Positions 4,619-5,519 of a stretch of DNA of 5,519 bases are shown here, piece after piece. A program made the translations under genes and the position numbers. Position 1 is the stretch's first letter; the number at the start of each line of letters is the position of its first letter. The notes below the pieces were generated by a model. The model searched no databases. It saw nothing but the letters and a program-made list of their open reading frames with translations, and was not told the origin of the DNA. Source of the DNA: Puniceicoccales bacterium (GTDB taxonomy: Bacteria; Verrucomicrobiota; Verrucomicrobiia; Opitutales; JAIRLM01); contig JAITFC010000007.1 in NCBI GenBank assembly GCA_031281635.1, positions 1-5,519 on the forward strand. Reading direction: 5' to 3'.

Positions 4619-5519
4619 TTAGCGCGAAGAATCACGTGCGTCGTCGCCGCTCATGTCTTCGTAGATGCGTCGCCGCTTTGCCAATTTTTCCCGTGCGGAG
4701 TTTGTAAGTTCTTCGGCACGCTTTGGATTTGCGCGAGTCAATTGGTTGAAACGATTCTCCGATGCCATGAATGTGGCCACGTCCTCCGTCGCTTCCTTGG
4801 AGTCCAATTGCAATGGATTTGCCCGGCGCGGGTCGAAGCGGTACAATTGCCAATAGCCGCTCGCAACGGCATTTTTCTGGTGCTCCAACTGTTCGCGCAT
4901 GTCGTAGCCATGGGAAATGCAAGGGCAATAGGCGATAATGAGCGCTGGACCGTCGTAGGATTCTGCCTCAAGGAATGCATTGAGTGTTTGGGAATCCTTG
5001 GCTCCGAGGGCCACCTGAGCCACATAAACGTTGCCGTAACTCATTGCGATGCGGCCGAGATCTTTCTTCCCTTCTGCCTTCCCCGCCGCGGCAAATTTTG
5101 CGACCGCACCCGTTGGCGTGGATTTTGACTGCTGTCCGCCCGTATTCGAATAAACTTCCGTATCAAGGACAAGGATTTTGATATTTTTTCCGCTGGCAAT
5201 GGCATGGTCCAATCCGCCAAAACCGATGTCATAGGCCCAACCGTCACCGCCGACAACCCAGACGGACCGTTTCACCAAATGTTCCACAACTGGTAGCAAT
5301 GCGGCCAAATCCTCTCTTTGCGAACGCAGTAGAATTTTTTTCACCTCTTCGAGACGCGTGCGCTGGGCAGCAACGCCGGAAGACGTCGATTGGTCCGCAT
5401 CCAAAACTTCTGCCAGGAGTTTTTCTCCAATTTCCTTTGCATGCCTTTGCAGCAGCTGGCCAGCCCGTTTGCGCTTCCTTTCGACGGACAGCAGCATGCC
5501 GAGACCGAATTCGGCATTG
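4619..5519 (-). CDS. nifJ: Pyruvate:ferredoxin (flavodoxin) oxidoreductase, C-terminal part (5' end beyond window)
   Basis: The enzyme oxidises pyruvate and CoA to acetyl-CoA and CO2, passing electrons through three [4Fe-4S] clusters to ferredoxin or flavodoxin. The visible 299 residues are the C-terminal quarter of a protein usually near 1,170-1,200 residues. The frame stays open to the right edge. The upstream-most visible residues, NAEFGLGM, match the family's conserved segment, so the ATG at 5497 is internal. After a helical linker (about 9-80) comes the TPP-binding domain: GDGWAYDIGFGG (91-102), DTEVYSNTGGQ (119-129, with N125), KSTP (132-135). CPC at 198-200, followed by ISHG, matches the segment holding the last cysteine ligand of the TPP-proximal cluster in the Desulfovibrio africanus enzyme. 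The C-terminus (ENRFNQL, then a basic helix ending RRRIYEDM) is the usual family end, so the TAA at 4621-4619 is the true stop. No frameshift is seen. It implies anaerobic pyruvate catabolism. Confidence 0.98.
   Translation of the reverse strand, partial: NAEFGLGMLLSVERKRKRAGQLLQRHAKEIGEKLLAEVLDADQSTSSGVAAQRTRLEEVKKILLRSQREDLAALLPVVEHLVKRSVWVVGGDGWAYDIGFGGLDHAIASGKNIKILVLDTEVYSNTGGQQSKSTPTGAVAKFAAAGKAEGKKDLGRIAMSYGNVYVAQVALGAKDSQTLNAFLEAESYDGPALIIAYCPCISHGYDMREQLEHQKNAVASGYWQLYRFDPRRANPLQLDSKEATEDVATFMASENRFNQLTRANPKRAEELTNSAREKLAKRRRIYEDMSGDDARDSSR

Noticed and set aside
4742..5128. Plus-strand 128-codon frame opposite nifJ
   Set aside because: It is antisense to the conserved TPP-binding domain of PFOR and is a shadow frame.
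1..5519. CRISPR array, tRNA, rRNA, insertion-sequence ends or toxin-antitoxin pair
   Set aside because: The only tandem repeats are the 87-bp coding units, which have no spacers. No transposase motif, terminal inverted repeats with target duplication, or cloverleaf of tRNA length was seen.

Overview
The window holds three long genes, one cut-off gene at each edge, and two gene-poor gaps. Two genes are recognisable metabolic enzymes: a GH13 debranching-type enzyme (plus strand, 978-2843) and the C-terminal quarter of pyruvate:ferredoxin oxidoreductase nifJ (minus strand, 4619 to beyond the right edge). The other two are minus-strand genes of unknown function: a coiled-coil repeat protein running off the left edge (605 to 1) and a 486-residue, cysteine-rich, membrane-anchored protein (4222 to 2762).

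The organism is a bacterium of intermediate GC with an anaerobic or fermentative mode of life, as PFOR is oxygen-sensitive and passes electrons to ferredoxin. Long gaps, weak ribosome-binding sites and anchored orphan proteins would fit a host-associated member of the PVC group (Verrucomicrobiota or relatives). This is an inference from style, not from a marker gene, and is weak.

Layout: (1) 1-605 minus, coiled-coil protein with exact 29-residue repeats followed by a Gly/Ala-rich hydrophobic hairpin. (2) 606-977, AT-rich gap between divergent genes with a candidate promoter, a hairpin, repeated CGAAAA elements and a possible 35-residue ORF. (3) 978-2843 plus, GH13 enzyme with all four catalytic regions intact. 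(4) 2762-4222 minus, orphan membrane protein whose 3' end overlaps the GH13 gene tail to tail by 82 bp. (5) 4223-4618, gap with two weak open frames and several inverted repeats. (6) 4619-5519 minus, nifJ 3' part.

The two enzymes can be joined in one pathway (glycogen or starch to glucose units, glycolysis to pyruvate, PFOR to acetyl-CoA and reduced ferredoxin), but they lie on opposite strands and are not an operon. No mobile element, CRISPR array, tRNA or rRNA was found. No clearly new multi-gene system is visible. The most unusual parts are the two hairpin-anchored orphan proteins, the 87-bp coding repeats and the terminator-less overlap of two gene tails, with a palindrome at the GH13 stop codon.
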